A DNA stretch of 64,000 bases. It comes from Polyangia bacterium. Its GTDB lineage: Bacteria; Myxococcota_A; Polyangia; Nannocystales; Nannocystaceae. The position numbers and the translations under genes were made by a program. Under the pieces are notes generated by a model. It was not told where the DNA came from and did not search any database. It saw nothing but the letters and a program-made list of their open reading frames with translations. Of the stretch, positions 1 through 8,321 are shown in pieces; position 1 is the first letter of the stretch; each line of letters begins with the position of its first letter. The DNA is taken from contig JAUHWG010000001.1 of assembly GCA_030424595.1 (NCBI GenBank), positions 1-64,000 of the forward strand, in the 5' to 3' direction.

Positions 1-112
1 GGTCGGTGATGCACCCCGGCAACGCTGTCGTCGCGGCGAGCAGTGCGGTCGCTACGAGCGACCCACGGACGATACCCATCGGTGCTTCCAGCTTGGAGTC
101 GACGCTACGCAT
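1..112 (-). CDS. Putative lipoprotein, N-terminal fragment (runs off the window)
   Basis: Reading the minus strand from the ATG at 112 gives a peptide with a short basic start, a hydrophobic stretch (SLVATALLAATTALPGC) and a lipobox L-P-G-C, so this is the start of an exported lipoprotein. An in-frame ATG at 79 would give a more typical signal peptide length and may be the true start. The gene lies 42 bases behind the second ExbD gene on the same strand and is probably the last visible member of the ExbB/ExbD/TonB operon. The rest lies outside the window, so its function cannot be named. Confidence 0.6.
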   Translation of the reverse strand, partial: MRSVDSKLEAPMGIVRGSLVATALLAATTALPGCITD

Positions 113-154
113 GTTTCTCAAATCCTACTACTGAGGTCATCAAGGAGAGCTGGG

Positions 155-598
155 CTACTTGGTAGACAGCTGATCGGGAGTGGGTCGGTCCTTGCGCTTC
201 ATGATCCCGAGCACATCCGCGCCCGAACTCTTCGCCATGTCGAGGATCTCGACCGCGGAGCCGTAGTTCGCGTCGTCGTCGAAGTCGACGAAGACGACCT
301 TCTTGTCGCGGAACTCGAGCTGCTTCTCCAGCGCCGACTTGAGGGCGCTCTTCTCCATCGGAGTCCGATTGAGGGAGACGCCGCCGTCCTTCGTCAGGCC
401 GATCACGAGCGTGTCCTGCGTAGGCGGGGTCTTGTTGCGCTGCTTGCTCTCCGGCGGCACGCGCACGGAGATCTCGGGAACCTGCTTCGGGATCATCACC
501 ATGAAGATGATGAGAAGGACCAAGCAGATATCGACGAGGGGGGTGACGTTGATGTCCGCCTGGGCCCCTGCCCCCTTATGTCCAGTTGACATCCCCAT
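155..598 (-). CDS. ExbD/TolR family proton-channel protein (second copy)
   Basis: This 147-residue protein has the family layout: a short cytoplasmic N-terminus, one transmembrane helix at about residues 16-38 and a periplasmic C-terminal domain. The helix carries the family motif INVTPLVD; Asp23 matches the proton-carrying Asp of TolR and ExbD. Such proteins form the rod in an ExbB/TolQ pentamer and turn proton flow into force on periplasmic partners. It is the second ExbD in a row, 136 bases downstream of the first, after ExbB and a TonB-like protein. One ExbB with two ExbDs is also the make-up of the myxobacterial gliding motor AglR-AglQ-AglS, so a motility or surface-transport role is possible. 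TonB-type import remains the simpler alternative. Confidence 0.88.
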   Translation of the reverse strand: MGMSTGHKGAGAQADINVTPLVDICLVLLIIFMVMIPKQVPEISVRVPPESKQRNKTPPTQDTLVIGLTKDGGVSLNRTPMEKSALKSALEKQLEFRDKKVVFVDFDDDANYGSAVEILDMAKSSGADVLGIMKRKDRPTPDQLSTK

Positions 599-734
599 GG
601 ATGAACACTCCTCCGCTTACGCCCGTTGAGCGAGAGACTACGCCACGATGGGCGGTACGAACAGGAAAAACGAATCCGCGCACTAGGCGCCTGAGTCCAC
701 CAGGCGCAGGTCTACGACGAGAAATTGTGCCGGC

Positions 735-1229
735 CTACTCGTCGAGGTCGACGACGAGAGCCACGTCCGAGATCATCGACTCGCTCGACGTGATCCACTC
801 CAGGACGATGCGTACCTGGCCGTAGTCCGTGTCGCGGTCGCCCTTGAGAAAGAGCAGCGGGCCCTTGTCACCGTTGGCGGCGGCCTTGCCGGCCGCGACC
901 TTCAAGCTCTCATCGAGGGCCGTCAAGAAGTCGCCCTTGGACAGGTAGAGGTCCTGCTCAATCCACGCCCCGTCGTCGTTGATTGAGACGAAGACCTGGT
1001 CGCCCTCCTTGTGCTTGGTCGCGTCGACCAGCTTGGGAAGGACGACGTCCTTGCCCCGGCCGAGCATCGGCGTGACCACCATGAAGATGATCAGGAGGAC
1101 GAGGCAGACGTCGACCAACGGCGTGACGTTGATCTCCGGCGCTGGCGAGTCAGCGTGCATCGCCGCGTTCTTGTAGGGGACCCGGCCGGTCCTCTTGCCG
1201 CGACGGCCGTTTCGCGACGAGCCTGACAT
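735..1229 (-). CDS. ExbD/TolR family proton-channel protein (first copy)
   Basis: I chose the ATG at 1229 because it follows the ExbB stop codon by a single base, which implies translational coupling; a longer reading from 1277 would run into exbB. The 164-residue product has a basic N-terminal tail (RRGKRTGR), one membrane helix at about residues 33-55 with the motif INVTPLVD, and a periplasmic domain. Asp40 is the expected proton-translocating residue. It differs clearly from the neighbouring ExbD in its N-terminal tail and its periplasmic part, so the two are not a recent tandem copy and may form a mixed dimer within one motor. Confidence 0.88.
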   Translation of the reverse strand: MSGSSRNGRRGKRTGRVPYKNAAMHADSPAPEINVTPLVDVCLVLLIIFMVVTPMLGRGKDVVLPKLVDATKHKEGDQVFVSINDDGAWIEQDLYLSKGDFLTALDESLKVAAGKAAANGDKGPLLFLKGDRDTDYGQVRIVLEWITSSESMISDVALVVDLDE

Positions 1230-1230
1230 C

Positions 1231-1953
1231 CTAGTAGCGGCCTTCCTTGAGGACGAAGTCGACAAGCTCCGAGGCAACGTCGTTCATGTCGATCTGGAAG
1301 AGCTCGATGCGGGCGTTGAAGTAGTTGAAGAAGACGACCGCCGGGATGGCGACCATCAGGCCGACCGCCGTGGCGACGAGCGCCTCGGAGATACCGCCGG
1401 CGACCGAGGAGAGTCCGCCGCCGCCGTCCGAGGAGAGCCCCTGGAACGAGTTGATGATGCCGGTGACGGTGCCGAAGAGACCGACGAACACCGCGGTGGA
1501 GCCGATGGTCGCGAGGACCGTCAGGCCGCGCTTGAGGTTCGCGGTCTCCCGCTCCTTGGCCCGCTCGAGCTGGCGGTTGACGGCGTCGACGAGGTCGAAG
1601 TCGCCGACGTCGTCGGGGCCCTCCTCGTGGAGCGCGTCCATGCCCTTGATGTACTCGCTGAGGCCGGCGCCGACGACCTTGGCGATCGGCGAGTCGCTGT
1701 GGGTGCCGACCGCGGTCACGGCATCCTGAAGCTTGCGCTCCTGGAGGAAGTTCCGGAGCATCATGATGTAGCGGATCGACTGGCCGCGAGCGCGAGCGAA
1801 GACCCTCGCGCGCTCGATGGTCACCGCCAGCATGATGAGGAACATGATGCCGAGGAGGATCATCACCACCTTGGCGATGACGCCCATCTGCTCCCACATG
1901 CCCGCGAGGCTGAAGTCGACACCGGAATTGGCGAGTATCGTTGTGAAATCCAT
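1231..1953 (-). CDS. ExbB/TolQ/MotA-type proton channel protein
   Basis: The 240-residue protein has three hydrophobic segments at about residues 27-47, 140-168 and 183-208, with a long charged cytoplasmic stretch between the first and second, as in ExbB and TolQ. The second segment contains TIGSTAVFVGLFGTVTGI, the conserved core of the MotA/TolQ/ExbB family. It would form the inner-membrane ring around the two downstream ExbD proteins and power the TonB-like protein encoded just upstream. The gene follows the TonB-like gene by 87 bases and is followed after one base by exbD. AglR of the Myxococcus gliding motor belongs to the same family. Confidence 0.92.
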   Translation of the reverse strand: MDFTTILANSGVDFSLAGMWEQMGVIAKVVMILLGIMFLIMLAVTIERARVFARARGQSIRYIMMLRNFLQERKLQDAVTAVGTHSDSPIAKVVGAGLSEYIKGMDALHEEGPDDVGDFDLVDAVNRQLERAKERETANLKRGLTVLATIGSTAVFVGLFGTVTGIINSFQGLSSDGGGGLSSVAGGISEALVATAVGLMVAIPAVVFFNYFNARIELFQIDMNDVASELVDFVLKEGRY

Positions 1954-2040
1954 CGGGGTGGCCTTGCTTTCTTCGCTTCGGTCGTACTTGAGTGAATCGG
2001 CGGTGTCGGGTGGCGTCCTCGCCTTCCCTGTCCCGCGGCG

Positions 2041-2838
2041 CTACTTGTTGAACTTCAGATCGAACTGCACTGTGCTGCAGGTCTTCTGCGGCTTACCTGC
2101 GACGATGAAGGGCTTGAAGCGCCACTTCTTGACCGTCTCACGACAGATCTCGTCGACCTTGGGGTCGTAACACTTCTTCTTGGTGCGGACGTCGACCGTC
2201 TTACCGGCCTTGTCGACGCAGAAGTAGGTCTTGTTCTGGCAGGAGCGCTTGTCGAACATGCCCGCCTTCGTGCTCGCCAGCTTCCCCTTGTCCGGGTCTG
2301 GCGTGTACACGCTCTGCGACATGACGGCGCTGATCGGCTTCGGCGCGGTGGCCTGGGTCGGCTCGCGCTTGGTCGCGACGCCGCCGAGCTGACCTCCGAG
2401 CTGACCGCCGAGAACGCCGCCGACGACACCGCCGGGGACGCCACCGGGAACTCCACCGGGGACTCCGCCGGGCACCTTGCTGCCCTTACCGGGGCTCTTC
2501 TTGGCGTCCGGGACCTTGTCCGGGGTGTCCTTCGGCTGGACGATCTCCTCCTCGGGGATCTCCTCGTCCGGGATGTCCTCTTCCTCCTCCTCCTCGACCG
2601 AATCATCGCCTGCCGGGGGGGGCGGCGGAGGCGGAGGCGGAGGCGCCTCCTCCATCGCGAGCTGGAAGATGATGTAGTTGACGGTCGGCGGCTCGACCTT
2701 CGAGATGTCCATCTTGTTCGCCGCCCAGGCGAACGTGATCATCGACAGCGTCAGCACACCCGACAGCGTCGCGGCCAGATACATCATCTTCCGGCGGCGG
2801 GGGTCAGCGTACTGATAGGTCATGTAGTGCTCGAACAT
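2041..2838 (-). CDS. TonB-like energy transducer
   Basis: The protein (265 residues) has a cytoplasmic N-terminus, one membrane anchor at about residues 21-41, and then a long low-complexity periplasmic span: ten consecutive prolines, an acidic block (EEEEEED), a KDTPDK region and repeated PGGV/LGGQ units. The C-terminal 80 residues look like a TonB domain (VKKWRFKPFIVAGKPQKT with a terminal beta strand). Five Cys residues in that domain could form disulfides in the periplasm. Such proteins reach across the periplasm and pass force from ExbB-ExbD to an outer-membrane partner. The gene lies between the TPR lipoprotein and exbB, which fits a single machine. No TonB-dependent receptor is visible in the window. 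Confidence 0.85.
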   Translation of the reverse strand: MFEHYMTYQYADPRRRKMMYLAATLSGVLTLSMITFAWAANKMDISKVEPPTVNYIIFQLAMEEAPPPPPPPPPPAGDDSVEEEEEEDIPDEEIPEEEIVQPKDTPDKVPDAKKSPGKGSKVPGGVPGGVPGGVPGGVVGGVLGGQLGGQLGGVATKREPTQATAPKPISAVMSQSVYTPDPDKGKLASTKAGMFDKRSCQNKTYFCVDKAGKTVDVRTKKKCYDPKVDEICRETVKKWRFKPFIVAGKPQKTCSTVQFDLKFNK

Positions 2839-2903
2839 GGGTCTACTCCTTCGCGGTTCCCTTGCTCAAACGCGTGGAGGCGCGCCGAGGCTTACACAGG
2901 CAT

Positions 2904-3974
2904 CTAGCGCTTGCGCTTGCCCTTCTTCTTCGTTGGCTCGGGGGGCGCTTCCGCGTCTCCTTCTGCGTCGCGGAGCTGCTGCTCGATCACTTTCTTCTGC
3001 TCGGCGTCGGCGACCAGCTCTTCGGCGGTCAGCGGGGCCGGCGGGAGGAGGCAGCATCCGCCAGCGGCGCCCGCCTTCATCTGATCTTCGGTGCACTCAG
3101 GCAGCGAGTCGATGTCGCAGACGGCCTTCTGCTGCTTCCAGGCGAGCATCACGTCTTCGCGGGCGAGGAGGCGGTTGAGCCCCTCCTCGAGGGTCTGGTT
3201 CTCCTCGTCATCCGTGAAGCGACGCGAGAGCGCGCGCTGGGTGTAGGCCATGGAGCGCCAGATGTACGCGTCCCGGAACTTCGGGTCGCGCATCGTCGCC
3301 TTGTCGAGCAGCTTGATGACGTCGTTGGCGATGTCGAGGCGCTGCTCATCCGACAGGTTGGTGTTGTACGGAGCGGTGCTGTCGGGATCCGGGAAGAGCG
3401 GCTCAAACTTCCTGATCGCGAGGCTGTGATAGGCGCGAACGCTGTCCGGGAAGTCCGTGATCCGCTTCTCGTACCACTCGTCGGCCTCCTTCGTACGCGC
3501 GCACTTGTCGAACTGCTTCGCGATCGTCGTGTAGAGGGCCTCTTCGTTGGGGGTCTTGTTGTGCTTGTCCAGCCAGTAGCTGAGCAGCTCGTCGCACCGC
3601 TCGTCGGCGTCGAGGATCGCGAGGCGGTGCATCTGGTACTGCTCCGCGTCCTCCGCGACGGGCTCCTCGAGACGGTCGAGCCATGTCTTGAAGTCTGCCA
3701 AGGCCATGTCGGCAAATTCACGCCGCTGCTTGACCGACTCGGGGTCTTTGCTCTTGAGAACGATGCTCTCAGCCGCACAGGCTCGGTTCCAGTAGACCGT
3801 GACCCCGTCCGACTCTAGGGAGATGGCCTCGGTGTACTTATCGATCGCCTCGCGGTAGCGGCCGTCTCGGTAATCCGCGTTCGCGTCACGGATGAGATCG
3901 CGCGCTTGGATCTTCGTACATCCTGAGAGTCCGAGCAGTGCACCTACGGTGATGCCGATGACGAATGAACGCAT
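2904..3974 (-). CDS. TPR-repeat lipoprotein
   Basis: The 356-residue product begins with a lipoprotein signal peptide (hydrophobic core up to a lipobox L-S-G-C, Cys about residue 19). A TPR-like helical pair follows (residues about 28-60, DYRDGRYREAIDKYTEAI), then more helical repeats in the middle. The C-terminus is strongly basic (TKKKGKRKR). TPR lipoproteins usually act as scaffolds for envelope machines. It is the first gene of the minus-strand run leading into the TonB/ExbB/ExbD genes, 65 bases ahead of the TonB-like gene, so it probably belongs to that complex. The exact role is unknown. Confidence 0.8.
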   Translation of the reverse strand: MRSFVIGITVGALLGLSGCTKIQARDLIRDANADYRDGRYREAIDKYTEAISLESDGVTVYWNRACAAESIVLKSKDPESVKQRREFADMALADFKTWLDRLEEPVAEDAEQYQMHRLAILDADERCDELLSYWLDKHNKTPNEEALYTTIAKQFDKCARTKEADEWYEKRITDFPDSVRAYHSLAIRKFEPLFPDPDSTAPYNTNLSDEQRLDIANDVIKLLDKATMRDPKFRDAYIWRSMAYTQRALSRRFTDDEENQTLEEGLNRLLAREDVMLAWKQQKAVCDIDSLPECTEDQMKAGAAGGCCLLPPAPLTAEELVADAEQKKVIEQQLRDAEGDAEAPPEPTKKKGKRKR

Positions 3975-4198
3975 GGAGAGCGCCAGTGTACAGACATGAC
4001 CTCAAATCGCAAGACACCCGGCGCCTCGCCCGCTAGCCAGCACGAGGTCGCCAGAGAGCGCGATCTGGGCCGCCCAAGAGCGTTTTTCGCGAGTCGGGAG
4101 CCCCCGCACCGCCGACCACAAAGACACACGGGTTCCGACGTCAGCTCGCTGACGATCTCCCCTTCGTCAAATTTCGCGGGGGTCCTCGCCCTACCGCC
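3975..4198. other. Intergenic region upstream of the TPR/TonB/Exb operon
   Basis: These 224 bases separate the stop of epmA from the start of the TPR lipoprotein, both on the minus strand, so the promoter of the envelope operon should lie here. I see a 16-base inverted repeat at 4139-4154 (CGTCAGC, two bases, GCTGACG) that could be an operator. A two-base loop and the lack of a T-run make it a poor terminator. No gene is visible. Confidence 0.5.
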
Positions 4199-5218
4199 TC
4201 AGGCGTCCAGCCGACCGGCGACGCTGAGGGCGGTCGACACCTGCTCAAGGCGAGTCGCGCCGACGGCGAGCATCAAGAGACGGTCCAGGCCGAGGGCGAC
4301 GCCGGCACAGGCCGGCAAGCCGAACCCGCGCAGGTCGGCGAGGAAGCCCTCATCGACCGGGAGCACCGGTGCTCCGTGGGCCCGCCGGAGACCGGCGACG
4401 GCTGCGAATCGGGCGGCCTGCTCCGCCGGGTCCCGCAGCTCCTGGTAGCCGTTGGCGAGCTCGACCCCGTCGACGAAGCTCTCAAAGCGCGCAGCCGATG
4501 CACGCCCGTCGACCTCTCGGATCTCGGAGAGCGCGGCGAGGGCCGGCGGGAAGTCGCAGACGTGGACCCCTCCCCCACGGCGCTCCAACCACGGGTCGAG
4601 GTGTGCGTCCGACCACTCGCTGATGAAGGCGGTCCAGGCCGCGAGCCGACGGACCTCTGGCGACGGGTCGTCGAGACCCGCGACCCGGAGGGGAAGACCG
4701 CGGCGCGCCGACTCCAGCGCGAGCTCCTCGGCCCCCTCGTCACCGCGCAGCCCACAGCCGAGGGTCCGCTCGATCAGCTCCAGGACCCCGAAGGTCGACC
4801 AGGACCCGACAGGAGCGCGCCCGGCCGCCGCGAACGCAGCGTCGACGAGGGATTCGACGTCCCCCCGCGCGACCGCGAGCGGAGCCCCGAGCCGGTACCA
4901 CTCGATGAGGTGGAATTCCTCCGAGTGGTGGGCCCCGACCTCCGACGCGCGAAAGACGTGGCTCACCTGGAAGATCGAGCCGCTGCCGCGACAAAGGAGC
5001 CGCTTCATCACCATCTCCGGGCTCGTCGCGAGGTACCCCGGCGGAGCAGTGAGCGGCTCGATGAAGGGCTCGACCGCGACGCCCGCGACGCGCACGGGGG
5101 TCGAGACTTCGCGCATGCCCTCCGCGCGGAGGTAGCGACGGACGGAGTCCAGCGCGGCGTCCCAGAGGGCGACCCGCTCGCCCCACGGGAGCCCGTCGCC
5201 AGATCGATCGCTGGTCAT
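4199..5218 (-). CDS. epmA: EF-P lysine ligase EpmA (lysyl-tRNA synthetase-like)
   Basis: This is a 339-residue class II aminoacyl-tRNA synthetase catalytic domain without the N-terminal anticodon-binding OB domain of true LysRS, which is the layout of EpmA (GenX/PoxA/YjeA, about 325 residues in E. coli). Motif 2 is seen as FRASEVGAHHSEEFHLIEWYR-like sequence at about residues 88-108, and motif 3 as GVALGLDRLL near the C-terminus. EpmA attaches (R)-beta-lysine to a lysine of elongation factor P. The efp gene sits 48 bases upstream on the same strand, which supports the assignment. The lysine aminomutase EpmB that supplies beta-lysine is not in this window. Confidence 0.9.
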   Translation of the reverse strand: MTSDRSGDGLPWGERVALWDAALDSVRRYLRAEGMREVSTPVRVAGVAVEPFIEPLTAPPGYLATSPEMVMKRLLCRGSGSIFQVSHVFRASEVGAHHSEEFHLIEWYRLGAPLAVARGDVESLVDAAFAAAGRAPVGSWSTFGVLELIERTLGCGLRGDEGAEELALESARRGLPLRVAGLDDPSPEVRRLAAWTAFISEWSDAHLDPWLERRGGGVHVCDFPPALAALSEIREVDGRASAARFESFVDGVELANGYQELRDPAEQAARFAAVAGLRRAHGAPVLPVDEGFLADLRGFGLPACAGVALGLDRLLMLAVGATRLEQVSTALSVAGRLDA

Positions 5219-5266
5219 CTCAAGACAGGCGCTCAGCCTCGCGAGGCGCGGCTGGGCGCGGGCCGG

Positions 5267-5827
5267 TCAGTTGTTGACGCGCTCGACGTAGGCGCCGGTG
5301 CGGGTGTCGATCTTGACGCGCTCCCCGACCTTGATGAAGAGCGGCACCTGGATCTCGTAGCCCGTGCTCACCTTCGCCTGCTTGGTGACCCCGGTCGCGG
5401 TGTCCCCCTTCACGCCGGGCTCCGCCTCGACGATCTCCATGACCACATGGCTCGACATCGACAGGCCGACGGGGCGCTCGTTGTAGAAGAGGATGTCGCA
5501 GTCGAGGTTGTCCAAGAGGAAGTTCGCGTCGCTGCCGACGATGTCCGCCGCGAGCTCGACCTGCTCAAAGGTCTCGCTGTCCATGAAGGTGAAGGACTCC
5601 CCCGTAGAGTAGAGGTACTGCATCTTCCGCGACTCGACGTTCGCGGCCTCGAGGCGCTCTCCGGAGCGCCAGGTGCGGTCGAGAACCGCGCCGGTGATCA
5701 TGTTCTTGATCTTGCACTTGTAGAGCCCTTGGCCCTTGCCCGGCTTTACGAACTGAAAGTCGACGACAACATAGGGTTGCCCGTCGATTTCGAGCTTAGC
5801 GTTCTTGCGCAGATCAGAGACGTCCAT
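5267..5827 (-). CDS. efp: Translation elongation factor P
   Basis: The 186-residue protein matches EF-P in length and throughout: an N-terminal KOW-like domain (LRKNAKLEIDGQPYVV), a central domain and a C-terminal OB domain. It binds between the ribosomal P and E sites and rescues stalling at polyproline stretches. The modification loop reads VKPGKGQ, and Lys31 is the residue that EpmA would lysylate (Lys34 in E. coli). The adjacent epmA gene makes this very likely. The window itself encodes a clear client, the TonB-like protein with ten prolines in a row at 2041-2838. Confidence 0.97.
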   Translation of the reverse strand: MDVSDLRKNAKLEIDGQPYVVVDFQFVKPGKGQGLYKCKIKNMITGAVLDRTWRSGERLEAANVESRKMQYLYSTGESFTFMDSETFEQVELAADIVGSDANFLLDNLDCDILFYNERPVGLSMSSHVVMEIVEAEPGVKGDTATGVTKQAKVSTGYEIQVPLFIKVGERVKIDTRTGAYVERVNN

Positions 5828-6057
5828 CGCAGGCTGGGTACTTGCTCCTGGCCGCCTCTGTCAACCGCGATCGCTCGGCTCCAGAGTCCCCAAGCGGGAC
5901 ATGCGCACTTTTTCACCGGTGTGCCCTGTATGTTTCTCTTGGCGGCGAATTCAGCTAGTGTTCGCCCCTCCTAGGTGATCAGGCGCGCGCTCTGTGGGAC
6001 CGATGACACATAACTCTTGGGTTTTTTGTGCACCCCACGAACGCCTCCAGGAACGCC
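5828..6057. promoter_or_regulatory. Divergent promoter region between efp and the cysteine operon
   Basis: These 230 bases lie between two divergently transcribed units, efp-epmA leftward and the Rrf2-cysK operon rightward, so promoters for both must be here. I could not pick a convincing -35/-10 pair in either direction. A ribosome binding site AGGA at 6049-6052 sits five bases before the Rrf2 ATG. No open reading frame with family features is present. Confidence 0.45.
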
Positions 6058-6468
6058 ATGCAACTGACCACCAAGGCTCGATACGGACTGCGCGCACTAT
6101 GCCATGTTGCCCACCGGGGCTACGCCTCAGCGCAGGTTATCGCCGAGAAACAAGCAATTCCCTCCCGCTACCTCGAGGAGATCATCGGTGAGCTCCGCAA
6201 GGCCGGGTTTGTCATCGGCAAGAGAGGCCCGCGGGGTGGCTACAAGCTCGCGCGCCCTGCCAACGAGATCGTTCTCGCAGACGTCCTCTCTGTCCTCTCG
6301 TCGGGCAACCAGAGCAACGCTGGAGACCCCCAGGACGAGATCACCACGCTCGTGGAGCAGGCGGTCGACACCCGCTTTGCCAACCTCGTCGGCGGACTCA
6401 ACCTTGAAGACCTCCTCTCCGAGGCGCGCGAGCAATTTCGCAGGCTCGCCGCGGATTACGTTATCTGA
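6058..6468 (+). CDS. Rrf2 family transcriptional regulator (CymR-like)
   Basis: I prefer the ATG at 6058, which gives the standard Rrf2 start MQLTTKARYGLRAL and has an AGGA five bases upstream; a GTG at 6028 would add ten unrelated residues. The 136-residue protein has the winged-helix region with the wing KRGPRGGYKLARP at about residues 56-68. The three-cysteine iron-sulfur motif of IscR and NsrR is absent: the stretch after the wing has no Cys at all. That resembles CymR, the cysteine regulator of Firmicutes, which works in complex with CysK. The next gene here is cysK, 42 bases downstream, so local control of cysteine synthesis is a reasonable inference. Confidence 0.87.
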   Translation: MQLTTKARYGLRALCHVAHRGYASAQVIAEKQAIPSRYLEEIIGELRKAGFVIGKRGPRGGYKLARPANEIVLADVLSVLSSGNQSNAGDPQDEITTLVEQAVDTRFANLVGGLNLEDLLSEAREQFRRLAADYVI

Positions 6469-6510
6469 ACCGGTCGGCTCGGCGCCGGCCCAAGCCACAC
6501 CTGCTCCGCC

Positions 6511-7467
6511 ATGCAACGACCGGCACTCGTCGACGACATCCTTGGCCTGATCGGCAACACCCCGCTCGTCCGCCTGCGAAAGATCGCGGGGGCCCCGGAG
6601 ACCCACGCGACGGTCTGGGGCAAGTGCGAGATGCTCAACCCGGGCGGCTCAGTAAAGGATCGGATCGCCCTGGCGATGATCGAGGCCGCTGAAGCGACCG
6701 GCCAGATCGTCCCCGGAAAGAGCGTACTGGTCGAGCCCACCAGCGGAAACACGGGGATCGGCCTCGCGCTCGTCGCTGCAGTCAAGGGCTACCGCCTGAT
6801 CCTGACGATGCCCGAGAGCATGAGCCTCGAGCGCCGCAACCTGCTCAAGGCCTACGGCGCAGAGATCGTCCTGACGCCCGAGGACCAGACCATGGGCGGC
6901 GCGGTCGGACGCGCTGTCGAGCTGTGCAAGCGTGACGACCACGTGATGCTCCAGCAGTTCGAGAACCCGGCGAACCCCGAGATCCACCGCCGCTCCACGG
7001 CCCTCGAGATCCTCGATCAGCTCGGCGATCGGACGGTCGACGGCTTCGTCTCCGCCGTCGGCACCGGCGGGACGATCACCGGCGTCGGCGAGGTGCTGCG
7101 CGCGAGAAACCCCGACATCAAGATCGTCGCTGTCGAGCCGTCGCGCTCGCCGGTCCTGAGCGGGGGCAGGCCCGGGCCCCACAAGATCCAAGGGATCGGC
7201 GCAGGGTTCATCCCGAAGGTGCTCAACACCTCGATCTACGACTCGATCGTCCAGGTCGAGGACGCCGAGGCCTACCGCATGAAGACCCGCCTCGCGACCG
7301 AAGAGGGGCTCCTCGTCGGCATCTCGGCGGGGGCTGGGGTCGTCGCCGCGGAGCGCCTCGCCGCGGAGCTCGGTCCGGGCAAGAACGTCATCACGATCCT
7401 CTGCGACACCGGTGAGCGCTACTTCAGCCTCGACGAGTACTTCACCCAGAGCGGTGAGCTCCGCTAA
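6511..7467 (+). CDS. cysK: Cysteine synthase A (O-acetylserine sulfhydrylase)
   Basis: The 318-residue protein is a fold type II PLP enzyme. It has the opening motif LIGNTPLVRL, the PLP lysine Lys49 in GGSVKDR, the substrate loop PTSGNTG and the phosphate-binding loop GTGGTITG. It converts O-acetylserine and sulfide to cysteine. The length and all motifs are those of CysK. The gene sits between the Rrf2 regulator and the E1-like gene, and a second, more distant cysteine synthase follows at 8635, so the operon holds two enzymes that may use different sulfur donors. Confidence 0.95.
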   Translation: MQRPALVDDILGLIGNTPLVRLRKIAGAPETHATVWGKCEMLNPGGSVKDRIALAMIEAAEATGQIVPGKSVLVEPTSGNTGIGLALVAAVKGYRLILTMPESMSLERRNLLKAYGAEIVLTPEDQTMGGAVGRAVELCKRDDHVMLQQFENPANPEIHRRSTALEILDQLGDRTVDGFVSAVGTGGTITGVGEVLRARNPDIKIVAVEPSRSPVLSGGRPGPHKIQGIGAGFIPKVLNTSIYDSIVQVEDAEAYRMKTRLATEEGLLVGISAGAGVVAAERLAAELGPGKNVITILCDTGERYFSLDEYFTQSGELR

Positions 7468-7496
7468 GACGCATCGGCGACGAGAGCTCGAAGACT

Positions 7497-8243
7497 ATGC
7501 CGACGGAAGGCGATCCTCGGGACCACTTCCTCGTGCTCGGCGCGGGGGGTCTCGGCGCGCCCGCCCTCCTAGGCCTCCTGACCGCGGGCGCCCGGCGCCT
7601 GACGATCGTCGATCGCGACATCGTCGAGACCAGCAACCTCCAGCGCCAGGTCCTCTTCGACGTCGGCGACGTCGGCTCGGCGAAGGCGACCGCGGCCGCG
7701 GCTCAGCTCCATCGTCGGGCCCGCGACCTCGAGATCGACGCCCGCGTGCTCGACCTCGACGCCGACAACCTCGGCGAGCTCCTCGATGAGCATCGCCCGA
7801 GCGCCGTAGTCCTCGAATGCAGCGACAGCCCGCCGCTGAAGTTCATGGTCAACGACGCCTGCATGGCCCGGGAGATCCCCGCAGTCATCGGCGGAGCCCA
7901 GCGCTGGCGCGGTCAGGCGCTGGCTGTCAGCCGCGGCGTGGGGGCGTGCTATCGCTGCATCTTCGAGGCTCCGCCCCCCCTGGAGCTCGCCGAGCCCTGC
8001 TCCGCGGTCGGCGTGATGGGGACCGCGGTCGGCTTCTTCGGCCATCTGATGGCCCTCCACGCCTGGAGACTCGCCAATGGCGACGCCCACGAGGTCGCCG
8101 GCTCACTCCTGGCGGTTGACCTGATGTCGCTTCGGATCCACACCCTACGCCCACACCCACGCCCCGCCTGTCCAGCCTGCGCCGGCGCTGGTATCGATCC
8201 GGAGCTCGAGCTCACCCGAGCCTGCGCTGCCGTCTCGCGATAG
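7497..8243 (+). CDS. ThiF/MoeB-like E1 adenylyltransferase for a sulfur carrier protein
   Basis: This 248-residue protein has the nucleotide-binding loop GAGGLG at residues 15-20, the DRD-x-VE-x-SNLQRQ signature at 39-51, and four zinc cysteines in pairs (Cys151/Cys154 and Cys225/Cys228). Cys168 (EPCSAVGVMG) lies where MoeB and ThiF carry a conserved Cys. Such enzymes adenylate the C-terminal Gly-Gly of ThiS, MoaD or CysO so that it can receive sulfur. It has no rhodanese domain, so the sulfur donor must come from elsewhere. The sulfur carrier gene begins 78 bases downstream, which points to cysteine synthesis rather than thiamine or molybdopterin. Confidence 0.9.
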   Translation: MPTEGDPRDHFLVLGAGGLGAPALLGLLTAGARRLTIVDRDIVETSNLQRQVLFDVGDVGSAKATAAAAQLHRRARDLEIDARVLDLDADNLGELLDEHRPSAVVLECSDSPPLKFMVNDACMAREIPAVIGGAQRWRGQALAVSRGVGACYRCIFEAPPPLELAEPCSAVGVMGTAVGFFGHLMALHAWRLANGDAHEVAGSLLAVDLMSLRIHTLRPHPRPACPACAGAGIDPELELTRACAAVSR

Positions 8244-8321
8244 AACCCCGGCAGCCACCGCTGGCCCCCATGCACTGAAACACTGGCCGTCAGCCACCGT
8301 TCCACCACGACACCTACAACC

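Noticed and set aside
4139..4154. Inverted repeat as a terminator for epmA
   Set aside because: The loop would be only two bases and no T-run follows on either strand; an operator is the better reading, and even that is weak.
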